A stretch of 47,500 nt of DNA from Symbiodinium natans (GCA_905221605.1 CAJNDS010002163.1:325001-372500); one strand, 5' to 3'; positions 25,691 to 35,901 are shown, counted from the stretch's first letter. Translations and numbers: made by a program. The notes: generated by a model from the letters alone, not told the origin.

Positions 25691-27625
25691 GGCACATGCA
25701 TTCCTGCACGCGCATCCTACATCCATCCAAGGCTCAGGAGCACATTTTTGGAAGGTGCTTCCGAGAGGAATCTGCACAACAATCCCTTAAAAAAAAAAAA
25801 CAAACAACCAACCACCAATGCCCCCACTTCCTAAACCCATCTAAGGCCCAAGGCTCAGGGGTGTCCTCAGTCAAGGTGGAAAAGAAAAAAAAAAAAACGG
25901 GCGGCCGCAAACCAAGGCACATGCATGCATCATGCATTCCTGCACCCATTTCAGGCTCAGGAGCACATTTTTGGAAGGTGCTTCCGAGAGGAATCTGCAC
26001 AACAATCCCTTAAAAAAAAAAAAAACAAAATCAACAAACAACCAACCACCAATCTCCCCACCTCCTAACCCATCTAAGGCTCAGGGGTCTCCTCAGTCAA
26101 GGTGTACGCGTGCGGTAGCACATCTCACACAACACACACCACACACAACCACGAACGCACACCACGAAAACAGCAAACAAAAAAAAAAACAACAACAACA
26201 ACAAGCAACGTCCAATCCCCACACATCCTCGACCCATCCAAGGCTCAGGAGTGTCCTTAGTCAAGGCGCATGCGTGCAGCAGCCCAGTAAACAATCCAGA
26301 CGTGCAAAAAGCAACGCGCCACAAGCACACAACCACGCACGCCCACGAAGCAACAGCGAACCACAGAAACACCGACGACAAGCATCCAACTCCCACATAT
26401 CATCCAAGGCTCAGTAGTGTCCTTAGTCAAGGCGCATGCGTGCAGTAGGTCTGCACACAATACACGCGACGAAACAGCAACCAACGGACCAACTGACAAC
26501 CAGCAACCAATCCCCACACATCCCAAACCCTTCCAAGGCTCGGGAGTGTCCTTAGCCTCGGCGCATACGTGCAGTAACTCAGCAAACAACCAAGACTCAC
26601 AGCCACCAAAGCCACGCACGCACACGACGAAACATCGAACAACAGACCAACTGCCAACCAAAATCAAACCAGACACATCCCAAACCCCTCCAAGATTCAG
26701 GAGGGTCCTTAGTCAAGGCGCACGCGTGCGGTATAGTAAACAGCCACCCAAGACACAAAACCACGCATGCACGCTACGAAACATCGAACAGCTGACCAAC
26801 CGACAACCAACAAACAAACCCAACACATCCCAACCCCCGCCAAGATTCAGGGGTGTCCTTAGTCAAGGCGCATGCGTGAAGTACAGTTAAACAACCAAGA
26901 CCCGAAAACAACAAACACACCAAAAAACGCGACCACGCATTGGCCCGGAAGAAAAAAAAAAAACGAACAACAAACCAACCGACCACCAACAGCCAAACTT
27001 CGCGCATCCCAAACCATCCAAGGCTCAGGAGTGTCCTTAGTCAAGGCGCACACGTGCAGCACCACCAGAAGCAACCAAGACCCTCCATCAACAACAACAC
27101 CCCACACACACACACAGTGGCAAAAAAAAAAAAAAACACGGGCGGCCCCAAACCAAGGCACATGCATGCATCATGCATTCCTGCACGCTCGTCTAAATCC
27201 ATTTCAGGCTCAGGAGCACATTTTTGGAAGGTGCTTCCGAGAGGAATCTGCACAGCCCCAAACCAAGGCACATGCATGCATCATGCATTCCTGCACGCTC
27301 GTCCTAAATCCATTTCAGGCTCAGGAGCACATTTTTGGAAGGTGCTTCCGAGAGGAATCTGCACAGCCCCAAACCAAGGCACATGCATGCATCATGCATT
27401 CCTGCACGCTCGTCCTAAATCCATTTCAGGCTCAGGAGCACATTTTTGGAAGGTGCTTCCGAGAGGAATCTGCACAACTAAAAAAAAAAAATCAACAAAC
27501 AACCAACCACCAATCCCCCAACCTCCTAAACCCATCTAAGGCCCAAGGCTCAGGGGTGTCCTCAGTCAAGGTGGAAAAAAAAAAAAAACGGGCGGCCCTA
27601 AGCCAAGGCACATGTGCCCAGTAAA
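25691..27625 (-). repeat. Composite tandem-repeat 5' region of the LINE
   Basis: Two interleaved families. Unit A (GGCTCAGGAGCACATTTTTG...) appears at 25691-25779 and 25918-26008, and three times in tandem at 27145-27476 with a 110-111 bp period. Unit B (GTGTCCTTAGTCAAGG with GCATGCGTGC) recurs about every 130-167 bp from 25841 to 27062, and once more near 27540. Poly-A runs separate units. The long reading frames here on both strands are repeat translations. Probably promoter-like 5'UTR monomers. Confidence 0.85.
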
Positions 27626-27639
27626 CGCCCCTCTTAGAA

Positions 27640-27988
27640 AAAAAAAATCTGCCACCGTGTCAGGGCACAGGAACAAACGTCGACACAGGAGACACGCACA
27701 GACACACACTCTAAGGACCAAACAAAATTCTCAACCCCCCCACCCCGAAAGAAATCGTCACGCACATATGTCCTCGTCTCCCATGGCCATCAAACGGCTG
27801 CGAGATGCAGTGGGGGCAACCATCAAGAAGGCTGACGAAAAAAGGGCTTGGAAAATGGTAAAATATCCCCTAACCCACGAATTAATATTCATTGACCAGT
27901 ACTTCACATACTTTGGGTTTATCCCCGCGGGCACTTCAACCGCAAAACGACTTAAACCCTAAACCCTAAACCCTAATCCCTAAATACC
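27640..27988. other. LINE 5' terminal region with telomere-like copies
   Basis: Non-repetitive to 27950, then three CCCTAAA units up to the direct repeat. A + strand frame (MAIKRLRDAVGATIKK... from 27784) is open to 27962 but unrecognised. Whether the CCCTAAA copies belong to the element or to the target is open. Confidence 0.5.
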
Positions 27989-28103
27989 GGGTTCCACTAG
28001 ATTAGGGACCTTGGGCTCCCCGCAACCGAAAGGAGTACGTATGTGAAGTGCCTAAACCTTAAACCGTAAACCCTAAACCCTAAACCCTGGACCCTAAACC
28101 CAA

Positions 28104-28139
<36 letters not shown>

Positions 28140-28144
28140 CTATC
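27989..28144 (+). repeat. Direct repeat copy 2 flanking the LINE
   Basis: Matches 20061-20218; the C-tract here is 31 bases and likely length-unstable. Confidence 0.93.
28006..28047 (+). CDS. Exon, copy 2: GPWAPRNRKEYVCE
   Basis: Duplicate of the exon at 20078 with the same splice context. If both are used the protein would carry the 14 residues twice without a frame change, because the exon is a whole number of codons. Confidence 0.68.
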
Positions 28145-28191
28145 TCTTCCTCTCCACCGGCCCGAAAATAAGGGCTGGCGGTTGTGCATAG

Positions 28192-28245
28192 CTATGGCAC
28201 GTGCTGGTGCTGCACAAAGTGCAAGTGCAAGCTCCGTGCTCAAAG
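28192..28245 (+). CDS. Exon: LWHVLVLHKVQVQAPCSK
   Basis: Acceptor CATAG, exactly 18 codons, donor AAG|GTTGAGG. Phase 0 agrees with 20119/28047. An alternative Cys-rich frame is also open. CG dinucleotides at 28313-28330 lie in the next intron. Confidence 0.65.
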
Positions 28246-28544
28246 GTTGAGGATCACAAGCTAAACCCTAAACCCCCGAACCCTGAGCCCCAAGCCTTTG
28301 GCTTCCGATCCTCGCGCGCGCGCGCGCGCGGGAAAATGGCAGTGCAATGCCCGTGCAGACCGGTTTTGGGGGGCCCCAAAGCTAGACCTTGGGCCTTAGA
28401 ATCCGCTCTGACCCCTATGACGGTAGCTCAAAAAACATCCCTTGCGACCAGGGTGGCCCTCGGCGGGGCGTCAAGCGCCGTCTCGGGGAGGCCCGACCCC
28501 TTGTGCGATCACAGCCTTAGGGGTTGTGGGTCATTTCGTTTTAG

Positions 28545-28579
28545 GACCTGTCGCAACGTCCCCGAATACCGGATTCATT
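28545..28579 (+). CDS. Exon: DLSQRPRIPDS
   Basis: Acceptor GTTTTAG, 11 codons, TT left before GTGTTTC. In phase with 28245. Confidence 0.58.
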
Positions 28580-29006
28580 GTGTTTCTTCTTGTTTTTTTG
28601 TATAATGATGGTTGTTACGATTACGATGATTATTTTGATTCCTATGACTGTGATTCTGCTAATGGTCATTACAATCAACATTTCGTTTTCTCCGTATGAT
28701 TACCTTCGTATTTCATGGTGAGCAGCATTCTTCCCATAATGTCCTTAATCCTGTCCTGGGTTGTTTTTTTGGGGGGTACTTGCGACATTCTCTCGTTCTT
28801 TATGTCGTTTCCAGAGGTCTGTAAGCCCGACCCAGGATTTTTAGGATTGGCAAGGCTGTAGCTGGGGTTTTTTGGGTAGGAGAGTATGGGACAGTAAGGG
28901 GGCTTAGAAGACAGGCTGCCTTTGATGAGCTTCAGGGTTCAAGAAGTCTTGGGCGTTACCTGGCTAAACCGAGTTTGAGGGTTTTGGGTTTGGGGCTCTT
29001 GCGCAG

Positions 29007-29058
29007 GCCCCCTCCAACGAGTCTGGTACAGCCGCGAAGGCTGGCGTGACTTGGACGG
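29007..29058 (+). CDS. Exon: APSNESGTAAKAGVTWT
   Basis: Acceptor GCGCAG, 17 codons, donor ACGG|GAGGC (GA type). Confidence 0.7.
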
Positions 29059-29164
29059 GAGGCTTTTGGGCCTTTCTTACTGGTTTGGGGTTGAAGGTGG
29101 GTGTAGAGCGTGTAGAGTGCAGCCTACATAAAGACGGGGGTTGCGCCCATGAGCCGTTGAGTAG

Positions 29165-29203
29165 ATCTCGTCGTCATTCTGATAGCGCACAAGCGTGCTC
29201 CTG
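29165..29203 (+). CDS. Exon: LVVILIAHKRAP
   Basis: Acceptor GTAG, 12 codons, donor CTG|GTAACC. In phase with 29058. Confidence 0.72.
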
Positions 29204-29227
29204 GTAACCTTGCTGGACCTTGGCTAG

Positions 29228-29258
29228 CATGTGGTCACAAACGTCTTCAGAAAACCTC
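29228..29258 (+). CDS. Exon: CGHKRLQKT
   Basis: Acceptor GCTAG, nine codons, donor CTC|GCCCC. In phase with 29203. 29262-29325 then holds a tandem duplication of about 30 bp; 29330-30230 shows only degenerate telomere-like copies (30056-30083, 30168-30197). Confidence 0.6.
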
Positions 29259-30230
29259 GCCCCTAAACTTGCCCTAAACCCTGTCAGCCCGAGATCTCGC
29301 CCCTAAACCCTGTCAGCCCGAGATCTGGTGCCTCCGAATCCGTCCGAATCCGCACTACCTAGGAAACCTGGTTTCTGAAACAGGAGCTATCCCGCGCACC
29401 ACAAAGTGACAGCTCCAGCAGCCCCACAGTTGTGTGAGAGCTTCGGTTGTCAAGGGGTGTGTGAGAGACGAGGGTAGAGGCCTGGGATCACCATACCTTG
29501 AACCCTAAGGCCTCACAGGCCAGCGCGAAACCCTGTCTATTCCCACATCCCAGGCGCAGGCTTAAGCTTAGGCTTTGTCAGTTTAGGCTTTGTCAGTCCC
29601 TATGTGCAGCCTAAACCCAAAACCCTAACACCTAAAACCACAAGCCCCAAACCGTAAAACCTGAAACCCCAATTCCGAAATCCCGGAACCTTAAAACCTC
29701 AAACTGAGTAACCTTCCGAACAGCCGCAGGGCGCGAAGATCGCCAAAGGCCGCTTTGAGGTCTTCCGGACTCTGTTGGCACGCTGCATGGCGTGCCCTGG
29801 GTGAAAAGTTGTGCTGGGCATGGCGCTTGGGGTTTGGGCCTGGGGTTTGGGGTTTAGGCTGTATAGGTACTTTCGGTTCACTGAAAGAATTTCAGGTCTT
29901 TTTGGGGGGTGCGCTGTTTTGGGTTGCGCCCGAAATATCAGGGTCCTACACCTGAGCCCCATAAGGCCCACAGGCCCTGTCGTCCTACATCCTCAGCCCT
30001 AAATCCTCCGGAGCCTCAAGCCATGAACCCTGAAGGATTCATGCCAAAGTCTGTCCCAAACCCTAAACCCTAAACCCTAAATTCTAGACTCCCACCTGGG
30101 CCCTAAAGCCCCAGGCTCCCAAATTCCAACCTTGGGCTCTCACAGTCCTGTGGCCTGTGCCCCTCTCTTTAGGGTTTAGGGTTTAGGGTTTAGGGTTGCA
30201 GGTGAGGCTTTTTGGGGGTTTCGGGCTCAG

Positions 30231-30355
30231 GTGCTACCCGGAAGAGTTTGGCAGATGAGGGCTTCGGGAGGCTTCCCAATCCAAGCACTGCGAGTCTCGC
30301 AGGCTTCTTCGTTGGCTTCCATTTGGCAGTGTCGGGGGTCGTCAGTTATGTTCAA
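30231..30355 (+). CDS. Exon: VLPGRVWQMRASGGFPI
   Basis: Acceptor CTCAG, 41 codons, AA left before GTGGGAGC. The AA is completed at 31368. An overlapping frame is also open for part of this stretch, but this one fits the phase. Confidence 0.75.
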
Positions 30356-30370
30356 GTGGGAGCTTATACG

Positions 30371-30453
30371 AACATAAGGGACCCAAATATAGACCCCCAA
30401 ATGGTAGGATTCTGCAGATTCCCTTGTAGTAAGGACCCCAAGAAGGCAACCCC
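30371..30453 (-). mobile_element. Repeat family C (copy 2 of 3)
   Basis: The - strand reads CCTTCTTGGGGTCCTTACTA... and matches + strand copies at 11289-11341 and 32899-32946. Starts 15 bp after a predicted donor. Confidence 0.7.
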
Positions 30454-30744
30454 TAATCTTTGTCATAGTCGGGTACCATTTTACATTTTTACGGGTACTT
30501 AAACCCAATAAGGAGTTAATGAACCTTGAATTATTAATACTCTCCCAACCATGAACTAGTAATATCGTAAACCCCCAAGTCGGGTTGATGTCTTAGCGAT
30601 CTGACTGCTTTCTGAAACTTAGGCGCGGCAGTGATGCCACCTTCCCTCTACGTGACCTGATGGACAGGGCAGTTTGGCTCGCAAAGAAAGCTCAAGGAAC
30701 CCCGAACCCAGCACCTCAGGAATTCTAGGGTGGAGATATTTTGG

Positions 30745-30848
30745 GACCCCAGAGTAGGCCCTTGATCGGTTTCTAGGGTCTAGGCTCCCTTCTAAGCCCC
30801 CTTAAACCAAAAAGGGCACCCTGTTTATTCCTTGGTTACTCTCGTGTC
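30745..30848 (+). mobile_element. Repeat family B copy 1
   Basis: Shares AGAGTAGGCCCTTG and CTTAAACCAA.AAGGGCACCC with 31822-31923, with partly complementary ends. Confidence 0.68.
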
Positions 30849-30944
30849 GAGTATTGGGTTCAGGGCTTTGGGTTCGTACCGCCACTGGTCCATTCTGTGA
30901 GGCGCTGTGAAAGACTTCGTATTCGGGGCTGAGGGGTATTGAGA

Positions 30945-31012
30945 ACCCTAAACCCTAAACCCTAAGCCCTAAGCCCTAAGCCCTAAACCCTAAACCCTAA
31001 ACCCTAAACCCG
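30945..31012 (-). repeat. CCCTAAA/CCCTAAG array
   Basis: Nine units with three CCCTAAG variants clustered in the middle. Confidence 0.88.
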
Positions 31013-31220
31013 GGATTCAGTAAAGGTACGAAGAAAGGAGCCCACCGCCTCCCCCACCCCCATCCCCCTGTTCCTTTAACACCAAAAGCTGGTCATTGTT
31101 GAAATTCACGCTTCATCTTTTTGAATACTTAAACCCAATAGGGATCCACACATTTGTTTTCGAATGGTACCCCAACAATGGGGCAGTAAACCCTAAACCT
31201 AAAGCCCTAAACCCGAAGCT

Positions 31221-31335
31221 TTGGGATGCTCCCCCTTATGCTAGCAGTCCTCAATAGGGATGATAGTAATGCCCCCCCCCCCCCCCCATTCGAAATCCCT
31301 TTCAAGGACTGCTAGTATCAAGGGGAGCATCCCAA
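31221..31335. mobile_element. Hairpin element with a poly-C loop
   Basis: 31221-31262 pairs with 31295-31335 (TTGGGATGCTCCCC at both ends as inverted repeat, few mismatches); the loop holds a C-run at 31272-31287. No target duplication recognised. Confidence 0.85.
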
Positions 31336-31367
31336 CCTAAGTCCTAAATCCTGCCCTCGTGGGAGAG

Positions 31368-31439
31368 CACTGAGATCAACAACTCCATGGCGCCGGGAGA
31401 AGACCACTTCCTTGAGGAGGATCCGTCGGCTGTTCTGGC
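31368..31439 (+). CDS. Exon: TEINNSMAPGEDHFLEED
   Basis: One base completing AAC, 23 codons, GC left before GTAGTCC. In phase on both sides. Confidence 0.82.
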
Positions 31440-31511
31440 GTAGTCCTTGTTCTGGCATTTGCACCCTAGACTCTCAACCCCAATTCCTAAGCCCCTCAAA
31501 CCCTAAACGGC

Positions 31512-31592
31512 CGCAAACCATAAACCCTGAACCCTAAACCCCAAACCCCAAACCCCAAACCCCAAACCCTAAACCCCAAACCCCAAACCCTA
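31512..31592 (-). repeat. CCCCAAA-variant array
   Basis: Mostly CCCCAAA units, at the 3' end of the intron before 31615. Confidence 0.85.
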
Positions 31593-31614
31593 ACCCTCCG
31601 CCGGCGGAGTCAAG

Positions 31615-31664
31615 GCCCAGGTTTCTTGAAATGGTGGTTTGGCTTAAACGGCCTCTCGACCTAG
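31615..31664 (+). CDS. Exon: PRFLEMVVWLKRPLDL
   Basis: Acceptor TCAAG, 16 codons, donor CTAG|GCAGG. In phase on both sides. Confidence 0.83.
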
Positions 31665-31763
31665 GCAGGCCCTTGAGGACATATTGCCCCTTATTGGGTT
31701 TAAGAGGATTATGTGTATAGGGTGTAGAATTTAGGGTCAAGGGTTTAAAAGGGTTCTATGCAG

Positions 31764-31787
31764 GACCCTGTTTTCAGAGGGCTGCAA
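31764..31787 (+). CDS. Small exon: PCFQRAA
   Basis: Acceptor ATGCAG, donor CAA|GTACTGG. In phase on both sides. Confidence 0.58.
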
Positions 31788-31821
31788 GTACTGGAGTTTA
31801 AAAAAGGTTCGTAACTACCAA

Positions 31822-31923
31822 GACCCAGAGTAGGCCCTTGTTCCTTTCTTGGGGTTTAGGTTCACTTATGAGCATCCTTAAACCAACAAGGGCACCCTTT
31901 TCTTCCCGGGTTACTCTTGGGTC
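31822..31923 (+). mobile_element. Repeat family B copy 2
   Basis: See copy 1 at 30745. It lies 34 bp after a predicted donor, followed by CCCTAAA copies at 31985-32046. Confidence 0.68.
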
Positions 31924-32340
31924 TAGTTTAGGCCCACCCTCACAAGAACTGTCGAGGCTCCCCGCTCGGTATTCGGTACCTAGACCCTAAACCCTAACCC
32001 CCAACCCTAAACCCTGAACCCTAAAACCCCTAAACCCCTAACCCTAGACCAGGGGGGCTAAGGGTTCATCTGAATTTGTTGGGGGCCAAGAGGGCCGCTG
32101 GGTAAAAGTATTGTTCTCAACATGCGGTAGCCCAAGAAACATGTCAGCTTCGGGGGTACCTATTTTCCGTCATATTCATAGCATTAGAATCTGAATCATA
32201 TGAATAGTTCGGATAGTAAGTGTAATCAGAATCATATGGGAACACTGCCGGAGAATCATCTGAGTCATACCACAGCAAGTGTACCTCTAGGCTCGGGGGT
32301 TTCACATTTCGACAGGGTTTGTTTGTGTTTAGGGTTGCAG

Positions 32341-32408
32341 ACCCAGCCCGGTACCTGCCGGATCAGTACGGCAGTTTCTTTTTGCAGAGGCTTGATGGGT
32401 CAGTCTTG
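32341..32408 (+). CDS. Exon: PARYLPDQYGSFFLQRLD
   Basis: Acceptor GTTGCAG, two bases plus 22 codons, donor TTG|GTAGGG. In phase with 31787. Confidence 0.83.
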
Positions 32409-32453
32409 GTAGGGCTTTTCACGGCTTCAACGTTGACCTTCCTTCGTTCACAG

Positions 32454-32510
32454 AGGCTCGCGGCCTTCAGAAGTCATGCAGTTCAAGAGGATATGCAACT
32501 TGAGTGCTGC
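32454..32510 (+). CDS. Exon: RLAAFRSHAVQEDMQLE
   Basis: Acceptor TTCACAG, exactly 19 codons, donor TGC|GTCGCT. Confidence 0.8.
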
Positions 32511-32570
32511 GTCGCTGGGCCTTTCTTTTCCTGATGTGGTCTCCATACAGCTTTAGTGATGGGTCGCCAG

Positions 32571-32623
32571 GCCTTGTTTGCCATTTTTTTCTCTGGCGTG
32601 TTCTTCGGGCTCTACTTCGGGAA
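32571..32623 (+). CDS. Exon with probable transmembrane segment: ALFAIFFSGVFFGLYFG
   Basis: Acceptor CGCCAG, 17 hydrophobic codons, AA left before GTGTTTT. In phase on both sides. The length is short for a complete helix, so flanking exons may contribute. Confidence 0.75.
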
Positions 32624-33013
32624 GTGTTTTTTTTTTTCCATTTTTCTGGCTCCAAGACTGAAGGTCGTCAAAGGTTCAGGGCTTCAAGTTTCTGATTTAA
32701 GGCTTGCAATGTCAGAGCCCTGAAGCCAAGACCCTGAACCCTGAAGCCAAGATCCACAGGAGTACCGCGCCGCCCTTGAAAGGCATCGGGAGTGCTTCGC
32801 AACGCCTCGGGGGCACGTAGGACTCAAAGACTTAGGGCCGAGCCTTTAAAGCCCCAAGGGCCAAACCATGGATAGTGTTGTGGGGGTCTCCGAATTTAGG
32901 GGTGCCTTCTTGGCTCCTTATTACAAGGGTATCCTACTATTTGGGCCATTGGTTGGAGGTTGTGGGGCTGGCTTATGGCCCCTAAAGCTCAAGTTCCCAA
33001 CGCTGAGCCGCAG

Positions 33014-33053
33014 TTGGAAGTCCGGGCCCATCAACATCAAAAATCTCGCTACG
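33014..33053 (+). CDS. Exon: WKSGPINIKNLAT
   Basis: Acceptor GCCGCAG, one base completing AAT, 13 codons, donor ACG|GTGTAGG. Confidence 0.78.
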
Positions 33054-33641
33054 GTGTAGGGCTGAGGCCGAAGGTTTAGGCCTTAGGGAGCCCATACAGG
33101 TCTTTACGGTTTAGGCACGAGGCTTTTGGGGTAATCCTTGCGTTCCTTTGGCATCAGCCTTTTCTTCTTTTCCAATGAACCTTTTGGTGTAGAGCGTCGA
33201 CATGTGGCCTGGGAAGAAGTGCCTAGACCTGCGTACTTCCTTCGACTTTTGGGGGTTTCCTATGTAGCAAGGCACCCTGAAAATAGGGACCCTAAGTGGA
33301 CCCTAATGTAGGGGAGTACCCATGTTCATGACATCTGAAGGTGCCGCTAGGGAGTTCTCTACCAGGTATGTTGTCTTTTAAATGGTTCAGGGTTTAGGAA
33401 TCAGTGTGGAGCAACGCGACCCCGAAAGTCAAAGTGAGTCCTGACGCCACCGCTGTTGTCATGCACTGTCGCTCATGCAGAACCATCTCTGAGCTTCAGC
33501 CCGATTGGCTCCATGGTTGATGGATTGCGGCTGAGGGTCCATGGAGTACCGGTTAGCCCCTCATATCATGTACGCTGAAGCTACGTCGGATTTCCCAGAC
33601 TCGAACAAGCCCTAAACCGGAAGCCCCCTAAACTGTGGCAG

Positions 33642-33732
33642 GCTCCAAGTCGATAACAAGGTCTTGATTTTGGACGAGACCGAGGCGCCCGCCCTCAAGC
33701 TTCCAGAGTCCGTTCTGGGGATTGGTTCATGG
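33642..33732 (+). CDS. Exon: LQVDNKVLILDETEAPAL
   Basis: Acceptor TGGCAG, 30 codons, donor TGG|GTAGGTTC. Confidence 0.85.
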
Positions 33733-34043
33733 GTAGGTTCTGAGTGGGATAGGTAGAGTTAAAAGTGGGTTGTTTCCGTTCTTGTGGTTCCTATGTCCCC
33801 ACTTAAGGCTGCCCAGGGTAAGGGGGAAGGCAGGACCGGGCGTGCCTCGTGCAGTGCCTCACCTTAAATGTCCGGCACCATCTGTCCACCCTTGTCCCGA
33901 ATCTGACCGAAACGTTTTCTGTACCAGGCCCCCCTAAACCAAAAGCTTCAACCTTAAAACTTAGAAGGCACGGAACCAGTATTTAGGGTGTAGGGGTTTG
34001 GCCATAGGGGTTCTGGAGTTCTTTCTCGGACAAGTCCCTGCAG

Positions 34044-34103
34044 ACCGAGAGTGCGGGCGTATTTCCCCAAGTCACTGAAGCCTCGGATCCAGCCGCGATC
34101 CCT
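34044..34103 (+). CDS. Exon: TESAGVFPQVTEASDPAA
   Basis: Acceptor CTGCAG, exactly 20 codons, donor CCT|GTCAGT. In phase with 33732. Confidence 0.83.
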
Positions 34104-34310
34104 GTCAGTACTAGCTGCCTTATTTCGCTTTTATGGTGCTATGACACTCAGAATCTCACGAAGCTCAAGAAAGGCTTGACTTGTTTACCTAGGGAGCTGG
34201 GGAACCTAGCCGAGCGAATTGCCTCAAGTACTTGAGTGTAGCCAAAGCCCGAATCAGATCGAATCAGTCAATGCCTGAACTGATATGGCCGCTCCACCAG
34301 GCTTCCCAAG

Positions 34311-34332
34311 ACATGCATTCCGTGGAAAGCTC
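34311..34332 (+). CDS. Small exon: TCIPWKA
   Basis: Acceptor CCAAG, donor CTC|GTAAACC. In phase with 34103. Confidence 0.55.
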
Positions 34333-34392
34333 GTAAACCCTGAGCCCGAAGCCTGAACCCCCAAACCGAAGCCGCAAACTCTAAAGCCCAAG

Positions 34393-34416
34393 AGCATGCC
34401 TCAAGAGTCTGCATGG
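34393..34416 (+). CDS. Small exon: HASRVCM
   Basis: Acceptor CCAAG, donor ATGG|GTTTGC. TTTAGGG copies (34427-34450) begin 11 bp later. Confidence 0.55.
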
Positions 34417-34672
34417 GTTTGCTGGGGTTTAGGGTTTAGGGTTTAGGACTTAGGGAAGCAGTCCTAGACGCCTAGTTGCTGCCTGCGTGATGGAGGAATG
34501 TGCAGGTGCAGAACAACCTAAAACCTCACTCCGCAGTGTGGACTGCCGCCCCAAAGCCCAAACCGTTATGCCCTTATACCCTAATACCCTACTAATACCC
34601 TAATACCCTAGCATCCTGAGAATGCCCACCCTGGCACCCTAATGCCCTGATGCCTCAAGCCCTACTGCCGAG

Positions 34673-34750
34673 TTCCCGCGTGAGACCGCAGGAGGTGACC
34701 GTCATCCAGTGAGCCTGTTCCTGGCAGAGCAGTCGCTGGACTGTCCACCT
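34673..34750 (+). CDS. Exon: PRETAGGDRHPVSLFLAE
   Basis: Acceptor GCCGAG, 26 codons, donor CCT|GTCCCAAA. Upstream (34567-34612) is a CCCTAATA-variant run. Confidence 0.75.
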
Positions 34751-35354
34751 GTCCCAAACCCTGAACCCCTAACCCTGAACAGACCCACGATCATTCAAGG
34801 AGTCTAAGAACTTGCTCGTGAGTCACAGCTACAGTCATCTTATCAAGACATGCTGCCTTTCTTAGGGTAGTCACATGGGCCCTTAGGAAGTGGCCTAGAA
34901 TTCTGGAGCACTCATCTACCCCTTACGTGCCCTAAAGCAATCCCATGTCCCAGACTTCAGAACCCTGTTACAAAGGTAAGAAACCATATCAAGGGACCAC
35001 GTAACCCAGAGAACCTTTCTTGTTTCCCCTTGTTTTTTCGAGTGACATCCGTGACGAAAGCCTTGTGCACTCACCGTGAGTGTTGACACTACCCGGGGGA
35101 AAGCTGCAGCGTGCCTGTCTCCGTTCTGTATTCGCCATAAGCAGACCACAACCCCCCCCCCACCTGAACCCGAAATCATAACCTAAATCCCGAGGCCTCC
35201 CTAGCTAAATCTCAAACCCCCAGGCCATGAACACCCTGCATTGTAAGTTTTCTTTCGGTTCTAGGGAAAAGTTTTAGTGGTTCTTCTAGCACTCCATGTG
35301 GAGTTTATTGCTAATTTGATATGTTGCTACGATACCACAATAGAAATTGACACA

Positions 35355-35470
35355 TGTACATATATATATATATATATACATATGTATATGTATGTTTATA
35401 TATGTATGTCTGTATGTATGTGTATATATATATATATGCTTGTATGTATACATATATATATATATGTAGA
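35355..35470. repeat. TA/TG microsatellite
   Basis: Runs of TATATA with TATGTATG interruptions; similar ones lie at 39899-40065 (TATG/TGCA) and 44425-44680 (TA then GA). Confidence 0.95.
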
Positions 35471-35901
35471 GATATATGGTGCTATGTGCTTATATGACCC
35501 ACTCGGCGGCGATGAAATGCGCATGGAGCTTGTCACCGCACGTTTTCACACTTAACCGGTTAACCCTAAAACCCAAACCCCAAACCGCTTCGGGGCGCCT
35601 GTTGGGCCCCAAACCCTTACTCCCGAAGGTTTAGGGCACCCATCTTGTATTGCAGAATGCGCTGAAACCTTTGGAGAGGGTTCAGTTTACCAGGGCCCGT
35701 ATGCTTTTGTTTTTGTGGGTGAGTGGGTGGGGGCTCGGGGTGAGGAGGGGGGTCGCAGAGCGGGTCGGGTCCGTTTTTTGGGGTAGTTTTGGTGGCTTAC
35801 CTGGTTTTTCGGAGTAGGATGCAAGCATCGGACAGAACTACCCCAAGAAGGGGCTAGGCAAGGTTTGAGTGTCCGAGCCTTGGAGACGCATCACGCTGCA
35901 G

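Larger units (their letters stand above)
20219..27988 (-). mobile_element. APE-type LINE (non-LTR) retrotransposon
   Basis: Bounded by the two direct repeats. Reading on the - strand: a 2.5 kb tandem-repeat 5' region, ORF1, a 177-bp spacer, ORF2 with endonuclease and RT, a short 3' region and a tandem tail. Both ORFs are uninterrupted, suggesting a young, possibly active copy. It lies within an intron of the split gene, in antisense. Confidence 0.85.

Noticed and set aside
25696-27624. Protein-coding genes on either strand (frames up to 250 codons)
   Set aside because: They are translations of tandem repeats with poly-A runs; the same peptides recur with each unit.
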